A stretch of 28,699 nt of DNA from an uncultured Caulobacteraceae bacterium. GTDB lineage: Bacteria > Pseudomonadota > Alphaproteobacteria > Caulobacterales > Caulobacteraceae. The notes under the pieces are model-generated. The model saw nothing but the letters and a program-made list of their open reading frames with translations, had not been told where the DNA came from and ran no database searches. The DNA lies in NCBI GenBank assembly GCA_937952995.1, contig CALFYB010000059.1, forward strand, positions 1 through 28,699. Reading direction: 5' to 3'. Made by a program: the position numbers and the translations under genes. This document shows positions 1-8,552 of this stretch, one piece after another; within the stretch, counting starts at the first letter, position 1, and each line of letters begins with the position of its first letter.

Positions 1-1
1 C

Positions 2-1168
2 TATGCCGAAGGCTGGCGCACGCGGATCCTGTTCTGGCTCGGCCTATCAGTCGCGACCCTGGTCAAGGGTCCGATTGGGCCGATGGTGGTGGCTCTGGCT
101 GGCCTTAGCCTCTGGGCCGCCGATCGCAAGGCACCCTGGGCCAAGGATCTGGGCTGGATCTGGGGTCTGGTGATCTTTGCCGCCATTGTCGGACCATGGG
201 CCATTGCCATTACGGTAGCGACGGACGGAGCCTTCTGGGGCGCGGCCATCGGCGGTGATCTCGCCCCCAAGCTGGCTGGAGGTCATGAGAACCATGGCGC
301 CCCGACGGGTCTTCACACCCTGCTTGCGCCCTTCTTGACCTTCCCATCGGGCTTCTTGCTTCCAGCAGCCCTGATCCTCGGCTGGACCCACCGCAAGGAG
401 CCGGGCATACGGTTCGCCCTATGCTGGCTCATTCCGTCCTGGCTGGTGTTCGAAGCCATGCCGACCAAGCTCGTCCACTATACCTTGCCGACCTATGGGG
501 CGCTGGCTTGGCTGATCGCAGCGGCGAGCCAGCAGCAGATCGGACGCGTCGGTCGCTATGGCGGCGCGGCCCTGTCGGTGCTTTGCGCAGCCCTGTTCGC
601 GACCGTGAGCATCTTGGCCCTGGCCCGCTATGGCGGTCCCCGCGACCTGACGGCTTCGGCCCTAAGCGCGGCCCTCTTTGCAGCAGCCGGTCTTGCAGGT
701 GCCGTCCTGATGGTTCGCAAGGCCCCGGTCGCAGCCTTGGCGGTGGCGGGTGGCCTGGGGATCGCAGCCCATGGCGTGCTTGCAGGCGTCTTGGTGCCTG
801 GACTGGATCCGTTGATGCTGTCCAGCCGCACCGCAAAGGCACTTGATCGGGCAGGGTTGGCTCCCCGGTCAGGACTGATCACCGGACCGGTGACCGTGGC
901 AGGCTATGCCGAGCCCAGTCTGGTCTTTGCCCTCGGTACCAATACGATCTTGGCCGATGGAGCCGCCGCCGCGACTGCGCTCGGCCAAGGTCGCCCCGCG
1001 ATCGTGGAAAGCCGCGAGCAGGCCGATTTCGACAAGGCCATGGCCCACAACCGAACCAGAGCCGAAAAGGCGGGGTCCGTCTCGGGTTTGAACTATTCCA
1101 ATGGCCGGGAAACGACCTTGACCCTCTATCGCCCCCTATCCGACACCACCACTTCGGAGCCTCGCTAA
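2..1168 (+). CDS. ArnT/PMT-type (GT39 superfamily) membrane glycosyltransferase, 5' partial
   Basis: The frame is open from base 2, so the N-terminal part lies outside the window. The visible C-terminal ~388 residues are strongly hydrophobic, with repeated Leu/Ala/Val-rich membrane segments. Near the start is a G-L-x3-T-L-V-K-G-P-I-G-P segment, typical of bacterial dolichyl-phosphate-mannose/ArnT-like transferases. Further on comes P-S-W-L-V-F-E-A-M-P-T-K-L-V-H-Y-x-L-P-x-Y, also characteristic. The family moves a sugar from an undecaprenyl-phosphate carrier to lipid A or another envelope acceptor on the periplasmic side of the inner membrane. The substrate cannot be told from this part. The catalytic Asp/Glu loop near the N terminus is not visible. 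The stop codon shares one base with the next start (TAATG), so the two genes are probably cotranscribed. Confidence 0.85.
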   Translation, partial: YAEGWRTRILFWLGLSVATLVKGPIGPMVVALAGLSLWAADRKAPWAKDLGWIWGLVIFAAIVGPWAIAITVATDGAFWGAAIGGDLAPKLAGGHENHGAPTGLHTLLAPFLTFPSGFLLPAALILGWTHRKEPGIRFALCWLIPSWLVFEAMPTKLVHYTLPTYGALAWLIAAASQQQIGRVGRYGGAALSVLCAALFATVSILALARYGGPRDLTASALSAALFAAAGLAGAVLMVRKAPVAALAVAGGLGIAAHGVLAGVLVPGLDPLMLSSRTAKALDRAGLAPRSGLITGPVTVAGYAEPSLVFALGTNTILADGAAAATALGQGRPAIVESREQADFDKAMAHNRTRAEKAGSVSGLNYSNGRETTLTLYRPLSDTTTSEPR

Positions 1169-2079
1169 TGTCTCGCTTCATCACCGTGGTCGAGGTCGGA
1201 CCACGCGACGGCCTGCAAAATGAGAGCGTCCTGCTCGAACCGGCAGAAAAGCTCGATTTTATTGCTCGGCTTGAAGCCTGCGGTATTCAACGGATCGAGA
1301 CCGTGTCCTTCGTCAATCCGCGCCGCGTGCCCCAGATGGCCGGGGCAGAAGAGATCGCCGCCGCGCTGAGCCCCACCTCGGGCCGGTCCCGCATCGGTCT
1401 GGTCTTGAATTTAAAGGGCTGGGAGCGCGCGGTTGCCTCGGGCTGCGACGAGGCCAATGTGGTGGTCTGTGCCAGTGATGGGTTCGGTATTCGCAATCAA
1501 GGCTCGACCACCGACGAGCAGATGGCGGTCTTGGCTCAGATTATGGATTTGAAAAAGGCCAACGGCGGACCGCCCGTAACCATGACCCTCTCCACAGCCT
1601 TCGGCTGCCCCTTCGACGGCGAGATCGAACAGGATCGTGTTGCCAGCCTATGTGCAGCGGCAGCGGCTCTAGGAGTGGATGAAGTGGCCATTGCCGACAC
1701 GATCGGTGCCGCCGATCCATGGATGGTGCGTCGGCGCGTCGAGGCGGTACGCAAGGGGATTGGCGACAAACCCCTTCGCCTCCATTTCCATGACACCCGA
1801 AATACTGGCCTAGCGAATGCCTATGCTGGGGTCGAGGCCGGCGTCGACATCTTGGATGCATCCTGCGGCGGCATTGGTGGCTGTCCGTTCGCTCCTGCTG
1901 CAACCGGTAACATCGGCACAGAAGATCTCGTCAATATGCTGCACCGAGGCGGGTTCGAGACTGGCTTGGATCTGGAGGGTCTAATTCAGACCGGACAATG
2001 GATCTGTGAGCGTTTGGGCAAGACACCACCCTCATCGCTGGCTCGCGCAGGAGCCTTTTCCTTAAGGGCCGCGACCTAG
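1168..2079 (+). CDS. mvaB: Hydroxymethylglutaryl-CoA lyase
   Basis: A 303-residue TIM-barrel enzyme of the HMGL/DRE-TIM family, which splits HMG-CoA into acetyl-CoA and acetoacetate as the last step of leucine degradation. Residues 8-19 (VEVGPRDGLQNE) form the family's first conserved loop with the catalytic Arg-Asp. H206 and H208 in LHFHDT are the expected metal ligands. C239 in GGIGGCPFAPAATGN corresponds to the active-site cysteine of the GGCP(Y/F)A signature. The length is normal. The ATG overlaps the stop of the upstream glycosyltransferase gene by one base. The gene ends tail to tail with the minus-strand glycosyltransferase, the two stop codons sharing a CTAG. No acyl-CoA dehydrogenase or carboxylase genes of leucine catabolism are nearby, so the specificity rests on motifs alone. 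Confidence 0.9.
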   Translation: MSRFITVVEVGPRDGLQNESVLLEPAEKLDFIARLEACGIQRIETVSFVNPRRVPQMAGAEEIAAALSPTSGRSRIGLVLNLKGWERAVASGCDEANVVVCASDGFGIRNQGSTTDEQMAVLAQIMDLKKANGGPPVTMTLSTAFGCPFDGEIEQDRVASLCAAAAALGVDEVAIADTIGAADPWMVRRRVEAVRKGIGDKPLRLHFHDTRNTGLANAYAGVEAGVDILDASCGGIGGCPFAPAATGNIGTEDLVNMLHRGGFETGLDLEGLIQTGQWICERLGKTPPSSLARAGAFSLRAAT

Positions 2080-3011
2080 CGCTGCCGACGGCGCAGGAGT
2101 GGCCTTAAGACCGAGACCAGAAGGATCAGCGGCGACATGAGGGTCGCTGAAATCCGTCGCCAAGGATTGTCCGCACGCTTGCGGAAATAGCGCGCGAGGC
2201 CCAAGCCCTTCCAATATTCGACCTTAACGGGATGGGTTAGGCTTGTTGAGCCAAGGTGAATGACCTCGGCTTTCGGCTGGAAAATCACGGTTCCGCCCAT
2301 ACGGCGCGCGCGCCAGCACAGGTCGATATCTTCGACATGCAGGAAATAGCCCTCATCGAAGCCGCCCAATAGGTCGAAATCAAGTTGGCTGGCGCAGAAA
2401 CAGGCCCCTGACACGGTGGGAACAGCGATCGGACCTGCGGGCAGAGGCTGCTTTTCCCGATGGATTTCGAAGCTCGATAGACCCGGAATACAGCTCGTCA
2501 AATGGCTAAAGGTCAGGACCGTCGTCAGGGGAGAAACCTCGCCGCGCCGCGAACCGCGCTGCTCCGTACGATCCTTGTTCAAGACCCGCGCGCCAACAAT
2601 GCAGGGCGAGGGCTGACCATCTGTGGCCAAAACCAGTTGGCGGATACAGTCAGGCTGCAAGAACGCGTCTGGATTGAGGAACACCAGCGCCCGGCCCTTG
2701 GCCACCTTGGCACCCATATTGGCACCACAAGCAAAGCCGACATTCCCGTGGCCTTGGATCAGTTGAACCTTGGGTTCACGCGCGGCTATGGCCCTTAAAA
2801 GAACCTCATCTTCGTGGGGCGAGCCATTGTCGATGATGATGAAATCATCGACCAAGGCTTCATCCAAAACATGCTGAAGGCTGGACATTAAGGCTGGGCC
2901 GGTGCGGTACACCACCATGATCACAGACACACGGCATTGGACGGGAGTTTTAGACTCCGTCCCGTGCGCGAGGCTCGTGGTCGCCTTTAATATGCCAACC
3001 AGTTGATTCAT
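2076..3011 (-). CDS. Family 2 glycosyltransferase (rhamnosyltransferase/WbbL-like)
   Basis: A 311-residue GT-A fold glycosyltransferase. After an N-terminal stretch of about 27 residues, the domain opens with VSVIMVVYRTG. IIIDNGS follows at 58-64, then VGFACGANMG and the nucleotide-sugar-binding FLNPDA at 111-116, a variant of the DxD motif seen in WbbL-like enzymes. The HVED segment (E227-D228) supplies the probable catalytic base. The C terminus has a short hydrophobic stretch (about 293-305) followed by arginines, which could hold the protein at the inner membrane. It probably adds a sugar, perhaps rhamnose, to a polysaccharide or lipid-linked glycan; the donor cannot be determined. The start ATG overlaps the thrS stop by four bases (ATGA), an unusual partner for thrS and a sign of translational coupling. 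Confidence 0.85.
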   Translation of the reverse strand: MNQLVGILKATTSLAHGTESKTPVQCRVSVIMVVYRTGPALMSSLQHVLDEALVDDFIIIDNGSPHEDEVLLRAIAAREPKVQLIQGHGNVGFACGANMGAKVAKGRALVFLNPDAFLQPDCIRQLVLATDGQPSPCIVGARVLNKDRTEQRGSRRGEVSPLTTVLTFSHLTSCIPGLSSFEIHREKQPLPAGPIAVPTVSGACFCASQLDFDLLGGFDEGYFLHVEDIDLCWRARRMGGTVIFQPKAEVIHLGSTSLTHPVKVEYWKGLGLARYFRKRADNPWRRISATLMSPLILLVSVLRPLLRRRQR

Positions 3012-4957
3012 GCCGCCGTGGGCTCCACCAGGTCCGGAGGCGTGGCCTGTCGCGAAAGGGTGCTGAGCGCATCTTGCAACGTCAAGATCGTCTGACCATC
3101 GGAACCAAGATGACGCAGGGCAACCTGACCCGTCTCGGCCTCTTTGCGGCCAACGACGCAGATCACTGGGGTCTTGGTGAGACTATGTTCCCGGACCTTA
3201 TAGTTGATCTTTTCGTTTCGAAGGTCGGTTTCCACGCGCAGTCCTGTTGCCGCTAAGGCTGCTGCGACCTTATGAGCATAATCGTCAGCATCTGAAGTAA
3301 TGGTTGCCACAACCACCTGAACCGGCGCAAGCCAAAGCGGGAAAGCACCCCCATAATTTTCAATAAGTATGCCCAAAAACCGCTCAAAAGTCCCCAATAT
3401 GGCGCGGTGTAACATAACGGGGCGCACTTTCGTACCATTTTCAGCGATATATTCGGCCCCGAGACGCTCTGGTGTTACGAAGTCCAGCTGGAGAGTGCCG
3501 CACTGCCAAGTCCGCCCGATGGCATCACGCAGGTGGAATTCCAGCTTGGGACCGTAGAAGGCCCCTTCATTGGGCAGCAGTTCAACGCTGACACCGGCAG
3601 CAGCAGCAGCCCGCTCAAGCTTCGCCTCGGCCTGATCCCAAATTTCGTCCGACCCGGCCCGCACGTCAGGACGCAAGGCCAGTTTGATGCTGTGCAGTGT
3701 GACACCGAGTTGATCATAGACCGAGTTGAGCAGGGCCACGAAGCGGGTGGTCTCCTCTTCGATCTGTTCTTCGCGGCAGAAAATATGGGCGTCGTCCTGG
3801 GTAAAGGACCGCACCCGCATGATCCCATGCAAGCCGCCTGAGGGCTCATAACGGTGGCAAGACCCAAACTCGGCCATGCGCAGGGGCAGGTCGCGATAGG
3901 ATTTCTGGCCAACATTGAAGATCTGAACGTGACCCGGACAGTTCATCGGCTTGACCGCGAGCGTATCGCCCTCGTCGGTCTCACAGACAAACATGTTCTT
4001 GCCGAACTTTTCCCAGTGTCCGGATTTCTCCCACAGGGACCGATCGAGGACCTGAGGAGTCTTGACCTCCTGATAGCCCTCTTTCTCGAGGCGGCGGCGC
4101 ATATAGGCCTCCAGCGTCCGATAGAGCGCCCAGCCCTTCGGATGCCAGAACACCATGCCCTTGCCCTCTTCTTGAAGGTGGAACAGGTTCATGATCCGGC
4201 CGATACGGCGATGGTCGCGCTTTTCGGCCTCTTCGATCCGGGTCATATGCTCAGCGAGGTCAGCCTCAGACGCCCAAGCCGTGCCATAGATCCGCTGTAG
4301 CTGGGCATTGTTCTGATCGCCGCGCCAATAGGCACCGGCCAGCTTGGTCAGCTTAAAACCCTTGCCGACATGTTTGGTCGAGGGCAGGTGCGGGCCACGG
4401 CAAAGATCCTTCCATGCCGCGCCCTGATGATAGACGGTGACCGTCTCGCCATCTGGCAGACCCCGAATGATCTCGGCCTTATAGGCCTCGCCCATGGCTT
4501 CAAAATCAGCAATGGCAGCGTCGCGGTCGACCACTTCACGGCGGATGGGCTCATCGCGCTCAACGATCTGACGCATGCGCGCCTCGATCTTGGGCAGATC
4601 ATCCAGGCTGAAAGGCTCGTCGCGCGCAAAGTCGTAATAGAACCCGTTCTCGACGTTCGGGCCAATGGTCACCTGCGTGCCGGGAAACAGTTCCTGAACC
4701 GCTTGAGCGAGAACGTGGGCGGTATCGTGACGAATCACCTCGAGGGCGTCATCCGCCTCACGGGTCAGAATCTCGATCTTGCCATCGGTCAGCAGGTCTG
4801 CGGTCAAGGGGCGGTCCAGATCGAGCAGCGCACCGTCAAGCTTGATCAGAACGGCCTTCTTTTCCAGCGACTTGGACAGGCCAGCGGCCACATCACGACC
4901 ACGGGTCCCGGCGGGGTAGGACCGTACCGAACCGTCGGGGAAAACAAGATCAATCAT
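3008..4957 (-). CDS. thrS: Threonine--tRNA ligase
   Basis: Charges tRNA(Thr) with threonine in the cytoplasm. The 649 residues carry the full architecture: an N-terminal TGS domain (1-65), and an editing domain with H77-x3-H81 (RHDTAHVLAQA) and the CRGPHLPSTKH segment. The class II catalytic core follows with MNCPGH as zinc/active-site loop and FGSCHRYEPSGGLHGIMRVR as motif 2 region. The C-terminal anticodon-binding domain has APVQVVVATI and CVVGRKE. The length matches bacterial ThrRS. The start ATG overlaps the yidD stop (ATGA) and the stop overlaps the downstream glycosyltransferase start, so thrS sits in the middle of a coupled gene set. No T-box or leader-peptide attenuator was recognised upstream; yidD lies directly against it. 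Confidence 0.97.
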   Translation of the reverse strand: MIDLVFPDGSVRSYPAGTRGRDVAAGLSKSLEKKAVLIKLDGALLDLDRPLTADLLTDGKIEILTREADDALEVIRHDTAHVLAQAVQELFPGTQVTIGPNVENGFYYDFARDEPFSLDDLPKIEARMRQIVERDEPIRREVVDRDAAIADFEAMGEAYKAEIIRGLPDGETVTVYHQGAAWKDLCRGPHLPSTKHVGKGFKLTKLAGAYWRGDQNNAQLQRIYGTAWASEADLAEHMTRIEEAEKRDHRRIGRIMNLFHLQEEGKGMVFWHPKGWALYRTLEAYMRRRLEKEGYQEVKTPQVLDRSLWEKSGHWEKFGKNMFVCETDEGDTLAVKPMNCPGHVQIFNVGQKSYRDLPLRMAEFGSCHRYEPSGGLHGIMRVRSFTQDDAHIFCREEQIEEETTRFVALLNSVYDQLGVTLHSIKLALRPDVRAGSDEIWDQAEAKLERAAAAAGVSVELLPNEGAFYGPKLEFHLRDAIGRTWQCGTLQLDFVTPERLGAEYIAENGTKVRPVMLHRAILGTFERFLGILIENYGGAFPLWLAPVQVVVATITSDADDYAHKVAAALAATGLRVETDLRNEKINYKVREHSLTKTPVICVVGRKEAETGQVALRHLGSDGQTILTLQDALSTLSRQATPPDLVEPTAA

Positions 4958-5244
4958 TCATCACACTTCCATATGGTCGTGGCCTTACGACCATCACTCA
5001 ATTCGATCCTCGCCGTTCGCGCACCCGGCGGCGGCGGATCATAACCCCACGGCACGCCCGGACGGCAGCGACAGATCCGCTTGAACGCCAAACCGGTCCC
5101 CCGCAAAGGACCGTGGCCAATCAAAACCGCCGCCGCATATTGCGAACAGCTTGGCTCAAACCGGCACTGCCGCCCAATTAAGGGCGATAGGATCAGCTTA
5201 TAGGCCCTCAGCCCGAAGCCAATAATGCGGTCATAGAGGCCCAT
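4954..5244 (-). CDS. yidD: Membrane protein insertion efficiency factor YidD
   Basis: A small DUF37/YidD protein that assists YidC-dependent insertion of inner-membrane proteins. The hallmark order is present: YKLILSPLIGRQCRFEPSCSQYA, then GPLRGTGLAFKRICRCRP, then GYDPPPP, including the conserved Cys residues. An amphipathic N-terminal helix precedes them. The frame extends upstream to a TTG at 5268, but I prefer the ATG at 5244 (96 residues) because a GAAGG ribosome-binding site lies 7 bases before it and YidD usually begins just ahead of the YxxxLSP segment. Its stop overlaps the thrS start. About 120 bases separate it from the upstream Fe-S scaffold gene, so an internal promoter is possible. 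It lacks its frequent partners rnpA and yidC here. Confidence 0.93.
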   Translation of the reverse strand: MGLYDRIIGFGLRAYKLILSPLIGRQCRFEPSCSQYAAAVLIGHGPLRGTGLAFKRICRCRPGVPWGYDPPPPGARTARIELSDGRKATTIWKCDE

Positions 5245-5365
5245 CAGATCGCCTTCATACCGATTCAACGCTCGTAGTCGGAAGTTCTATCGTACCACTC
5301 CCACATGATCACGCCAACCGGATGTGAACCCTAAGCGCCACCTTTAAGGAAGCGCTGGGCTCTTT

Positions 5366-5797
5366 TCATTGATGAATCTTAGCCGCATCAGCAGCGCTCA
5401 AGGCCGCCTCAAAAGCCAAAAGGGTTGAAGCATGACGGGCTGGATAATCTTTCACCGGCGCAAGCACACCCAAATCCGCGAACCGGCCCTCAGGCGGTGG
5501 ACCGGCCTCCTTCAGCATCGCGCGCAGGGCATCTCGCGCCTGACGGATCTCTTCAGTGGTCGCGCCGATAATATTGGCGCCCAAGATCGCCGCTGACGCC
5601 TGACCCAAGGCGCAGGCCTGAACCTCTTGGGCAAAGTCGCTAACCCGACCATCGGTCAGGACAAGATCGACGACGATCCGGCTCCCACAAAGCTTTGCAA
5701 CCTTTTCCGCCGAGCCCTGAGGCGCAGCCAGCCTCCCGGCCCTCGGCATATTTGCGGCCAAGGCCAGAATACGGCTGGAATAGAGGTCGTCGATCAT
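5366..5797 (-). CDS. Iron-sulfur cluster assembly scaffold-like protein (IscU/NifU-N family)
   Basis: A 143-residue protein of the IscU/SufU/NifU N-terminal family. Two of the three usual cluster-binding cysteines are clear: C37 (KLCGSRI) and C62 in the ACALGQAS motif, whose residues match the family well. The third position, near R121-H122 (YPARHAST), holds no cysteine. From memory this RHAS ending is common in an alphaproteobacterial subfamily often encoded beside yidD, so it is probably a subfamily trait, not damage. It may receive or carry Fe-S clusters, or have a modified role. The start ATG overlaps the stop of the upstream SRPBCC gene by four bases. Downstream there is an imperfect AGCGC/GCGCT hairpin without a T-run. 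Confidence 0.8.
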   Translation of the reverse strand: MIDDLYSSRILALAANMPRAGRLAAPQGSAEKVAKLCGSRIVVDLVLTDGRVSDFAQEVQACALGQASAAILGANIIGATTEEIRQARDALRAMLKEAGPPPEGRFADLGVLAPVKDYPARHASTLLAFEAALSAADAAKIHQ

Positions 5798-6264
5798 TCG
5801 GTTAAGAGGGGCTCGCCGCCCCGCTCAATCCAGAGGGCTTGAGCGCGATCTCTCATGGCATCGCCCATCAGTTTGTAACCGGCCCGAAGCCGGCGCTGGA
5901 GCCTGTTGCCGACATAGGGACCAAGCAGGCCGCGGAACACCTCACCATTGGCGAAGATGCTGCCAGTCTCACTGACCGCCTCAATCTCGAAATAACGCTG
6001 AGCCCTGACGAGACCGCCCATCCAGGACATGTGCCAATAGATATGGCTGTGAGGTACCCACTCGGTGATGCGCGGCCGCAGGATCTCTTCTTCACCCCCA
6101 GGCAGGACCTGCTTTAAGGTCAGGACCTCGCCGATGCGGACACTGCCTTGAACCTCAGGATAGAGAGGATTCCACTGCGCCCAGTTCTCAACGTCGTAAA
6201 GCACTTCCCAGACGATCTCAGCGGGCGCGGCAATACCGGCGCGATTTTCAAAAAAGCTGGTCAT
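5794..6264 (-). CDS. SRPBCC (START/Bet v1-fold) family protein
   Basis: A 156-residue single-domain protein. The N-terminal pattern FFENRAGIAAPAEIVWEVL followed by DVENWAQWNPLYP is the usual opening of the polyketide cyclase/SRPBCC family. A repeated Trp/Tyr-rich beta strand (HIYWHMSWMGG) and a long C-terminal helix follow, as expected for the helix-grip fold that holds a hydrophobic ligand. There are no catalytic residues from which to name a reaction, so the ligand is unknown. It lies 39 bases after cysS and overlaps the IscU-like gene by four bases, which suggests cotranscription. A GGGAAGGG purine stretch precedes the ATG. Confidence 0.8.
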   Translation of the reverse strand: MTSFFENRAGIAAPAEIVWEVLYDVENWAQWNPLYPEVQGSVRIGEVLTLKQVLPGGEEEILRPRITEWVPHSHIYWHMSWMGGLVRAQRYFEIEAVSETGSIFANGEVFRGLLGPYVGNRLQRRLRAGYKLMGDAMRDRAQALWIERGGEPLLTE

Positions 6265-6303
6265 TGTCCCTTCCCGGTTTTTGCAGATCGCAGGGTTTGA
6301 AAA

Positions 6304-7722
6304 CTAGTCATTGGTCGAGTCTCTGAAGCGCCAGGTTGCACCTTGCGGGCCATCCATAACGACAACATTCAGGGCATTAAGCTCATCACGGATGCGGTCA
6401 GCCGCAGCAAAGTCTTTGTTGGCCCGCGCCTCTTTGCGAGTTTGCAACAGAACCTCAACCCGCGCGCTGAGATCTTCATCCGCCCCGCCCTTGAACCAAG
6501 CGTCAGGATCGGCCTGAAGGAAACCCATCACGCCTGCGAGGGTCATGAGCTTACCCTTATGCTCGGGCCCGTCCTCTGTACCGTTGCGAATGGAACGATC
6601 CAGATCGTCGGCATAGGCAAACAGACGGCTAAAGGCCAAGGGCGTGTTCAGATCATCCATTAGCGGGGCGAGGACCTCGTCATCGTCCAGAATGTCCATA
6701 TTAACGGCTTTGGCCCGCTGGAGCACGCCATAGAGGCGGTCTAGCGCCTTGACCGACTGTTCCAGCAGCTTGGACGTCCAATCGAGCGGTGCGCGATAGT
6801 GACCCGACAGAAGCGCCCAACGGATCGCCTCACCGGGAACCTGCTGGACCAGATCGTGGACCAGCAGCACATTGCCAAGGCTCTTGGACATCTTTTCAGC
6901 GTCCATGGTCAAAAAGCCATTGTGCATCCAATAGCGCGCATAGACCGGATGTTCATGGCCTGGCCCGGCCTTAGCGCAGACGCTTTGCGCGATCTCGTTC
7001 TCATGGTGCGGGAAGATCAGATCATGACCGCCGCCATGAATATCGATCGGTGAGCCCAGGGCTGCCTCGACCATGGCCGAGCACTCAATGTGCCATCCGG
7101 GACGGCCCGGACCAAAGGGACTGTCCCAGACCGGTTCACCCGGCTTGGAGGGCTTCCAGAGAACGAAGTCGGCCCCATGGCGCTTGTAGGGGGCCACCTC
7201 GACGCGCGCGCCTGCGATCATGTCATCGAGATTGCGGCCCGAAAGCTGGCCATAGGCGTCATAGCTCTGAGTGTCGAACAGCACATGGCCCTCGGCCTCA
7301 TAGGCCGCGCCCTTAGCGATCAGCCCACCAATCATGGTGATGATATCGTCCATGTGGGCCGTTGCACGCGGCTCAATGGTTGGGCGAAGGGCACCCAGCG
7401 CGTCCATGTCGGCGTGGTAGGCATCCGTATAGCGCTGGGAGATCACATCAATGGTGACACCTTCCTCGGCGGCCTTGAGATTGATCTTGTCATCAACGTC
7501 GGTGATGTTGCGCGCATAGACCACCGCATCCGGCCCATAGAGGCGACGCAGCAGACGAAACAGCACATCAAACGCCACCACCGGCCGGGCATTTCCGACG
7601 TGGGCATAGTTGTAGACCGTCGGCCCGCAGACATAGAGCGTCACCCTCTTACGGTCACCGGGCTCAAAAGCACGTTTGTCACGGGCCAAGGTATCGTGGA
7701 GCGTCAGGGTCATGGACATCAT
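6304..7722 (-). CDS. cysS: Cysteine--tRNA ligase
   Basis: Class I aminoacyl-tRNA synthetase that charges tRNA(Cys). The 472 residues compare with about 460 in E. coli. The first zinc ligand is C32 in YVCGPTVYN, the HIGH-type motif is HVGN (41-44), and the other zinc ligands fall in WHIECSAM and GGGHDLIFPHHENE. The KMSKS loop is perfect (AEKMSKSLGN). The C-terminal helical domain ends in the usual AAADRIRDELN segment. The start region has two nearby ATGs (MMSM) and no clear Shine-Dalgarno, so the exact start is uncertain by a few codons. It is the first gene of the minus-strand set running to the family 2 glycosyltransferase and is divergent from folE across about 190 bases. Confidence 0.97.
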   Translation of the reverse strand: MMSMTLTLHDTLARDKRAFEPGDRKRVTLYVCGPTVYNYAHVGNARPVVAFDVLFRLLRRLYGPDAVVYARNITDVDDKINLKAAEEGVTIDVISQRYTDAYHADMDALGALRPTIEPRATAHMDDIITMIGGLIAKGAAYEAEGHVLFDTQSYDAYGQLSGRNLDDMIAGARVEVAPYKRHGADFVLWKPSKPGEPVWDSPFGPGRPGWHIECSAMVEAALGSPIDIHGGGHDLIFPHHENEIAQSVCAKAGPGHEHPVYARYWMHNGFLTMDAEKMSKSLGNVLLVHDLVQQVPGEAIRWALLSGHYRAPLDWTSKLLEQSVKALDRLYGVLQRAKAVNMDILDDDEVLAPLMDDLNTPLAFSRLFAYADDLDRSIRNGTEDGPEHKGKLMTLAGVMGFLQADPDAWFKGGADEDLSARVEVLLQTRKEARANKDFAAADRIRDELNALNVVVMDGPQGATWRFRDSTND

Positions 7723-7915
7723 TCAAATCGAAGTTGGGGCGGAGTTGGGCTAGCCAAAGGCCAATTTAAGCCCATATAACTATTTGTCCTGCGACTAGCC
7801 ATCACAGGTTTCCACCGTACTGATCCGATCGGGCTTTCTGGTCGTAGAGGTGCAGGGTGTCACGCGTCATCCCGGGACCCTCGTTCCGGCGCAACTCAAC
7901 CCCAAGGACTCTCCC
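7723..7915. promoter_or_regulatory. Divergent intergenic region between cysS and folE
   Basis: This 193-base spacer must hold the promoters for cysS (leftward) and folE (rightward). An AT-rich patch around 7767-7785 (CATATAACTATTT) could contain -10 elements for either direction, but I found no convincing -35/-10 pair with proper spacing. I see no riboswitch, tRNA or small ORF. A GTG at 7850 is in frame with folE but lacks a ribosome-binding site. Confidence 0.35.
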
Positions 7916-8548
7916 ATGGATGCTCTGGCAAAAGACCGGACCCTCATTGGCAATTTCGGTTCAGACGCAGAAGGTCTGATCAAGCCAACCCGCGAAGAGG
8001 CCATGGAAGCCGTTCGCACCCTTCTGGCTTGGGCCGGAGATGATCCACGCCGTGAAGGCCTGCTCGATACGCCCAAGCGGGTGGTAGAGGCTTTTGGTGA
8101 GTGGTTTCAAGGCTATGGCCAAGATCCAGCCAAGGAACTGTCTCGCACCTTTGAAGATGTGCAAGGCTATGACGATATGGTCATGCTGCGCGGCATCGAG
8201 GTCGAGAGCCATTGCGAGCACCATATGGCCCCCTTCATCGGCAAGGCCTCTGTGGCCTATATGCCGACCAACCGGGTTGTAGGCCTGTCGAAGCTCGCGC
8301 GCGTCGTCGACATCTATGCCAAGCGTCTCCAGACCCAAGAGACCATGACCCAGCAGATCGTCGATGCCATCAATGAAAACCTAGACCCCGCAGGCGTCGC
8401 CGTTTTTATCGATGCGGAACATCAGTGCATGTCTACGCGCGGCGTCCATCACCGCAATGTCAGCACCATCACGACCCGGTTCACCGGCCTGTTTAAGACC
8501 AATCAGGCTCTGCAGGACCGCTTCCTTGCCCTCGCCAATCGCGGCTGA
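7916..8548 (+). CDS. folE: GTP cyclohydrolase I
   Basis: Converts GTP to 7,8-dihydroneopterin triphosphate, the entry step of folate synthesis. The 210-residue protein has the zinc ligands C100, H103 and C171, in the motifs SHCEHHMAPFIG and EHQCMSTRGV. It also has the conserved VVGLSKLARVVDIYAKRLQTQE segment (121-142). The frame is open to a GTG at 7850, but the ATG at 7916 is preferred because an AAGGA site lies 7 bases upstream and the family N terminus is variable and short. hisI follows after four bases, so the two are probably cotranscribed. Both are GTP/ATP-derived ring-opening cyclohydrolases, although from unrelated folds. Confidence 0.96.
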   Translation: MDALAKDRTLIGNFGSDAEGLIKPTREEAMEAVRTLLAWAGDDPRREGLLDTPKRVVEAFGEWFQGYGQDPAKELSRTFEDVQGYDDMVMLRGIEVESHCEHHMAPFIGKASVAYMPTNRVVGLSKLARVVDIYAKRLQTQETMTQQIVDAINENLDPAGVAVFIDAEHQCMSTRGVHHRNVSTITTRFTGLFKTNQALQDRFLALANRG

Positions 8549-8552
8549 TTTC

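Noticed and set aside
7090..7779. 229-codon plus-strand frame opposite cysS
   Set aside because: Antisense shadow of cysS; no recognisable domain and no ribosome-binding site.
7767..7785. AT-rich stretch as a defined promoter for cysS or folE
   Set aside because: Possible -10 hexamers exist, but no -35 lies at a proper distance in either direction, so only the intergenic region as a whole is listed.
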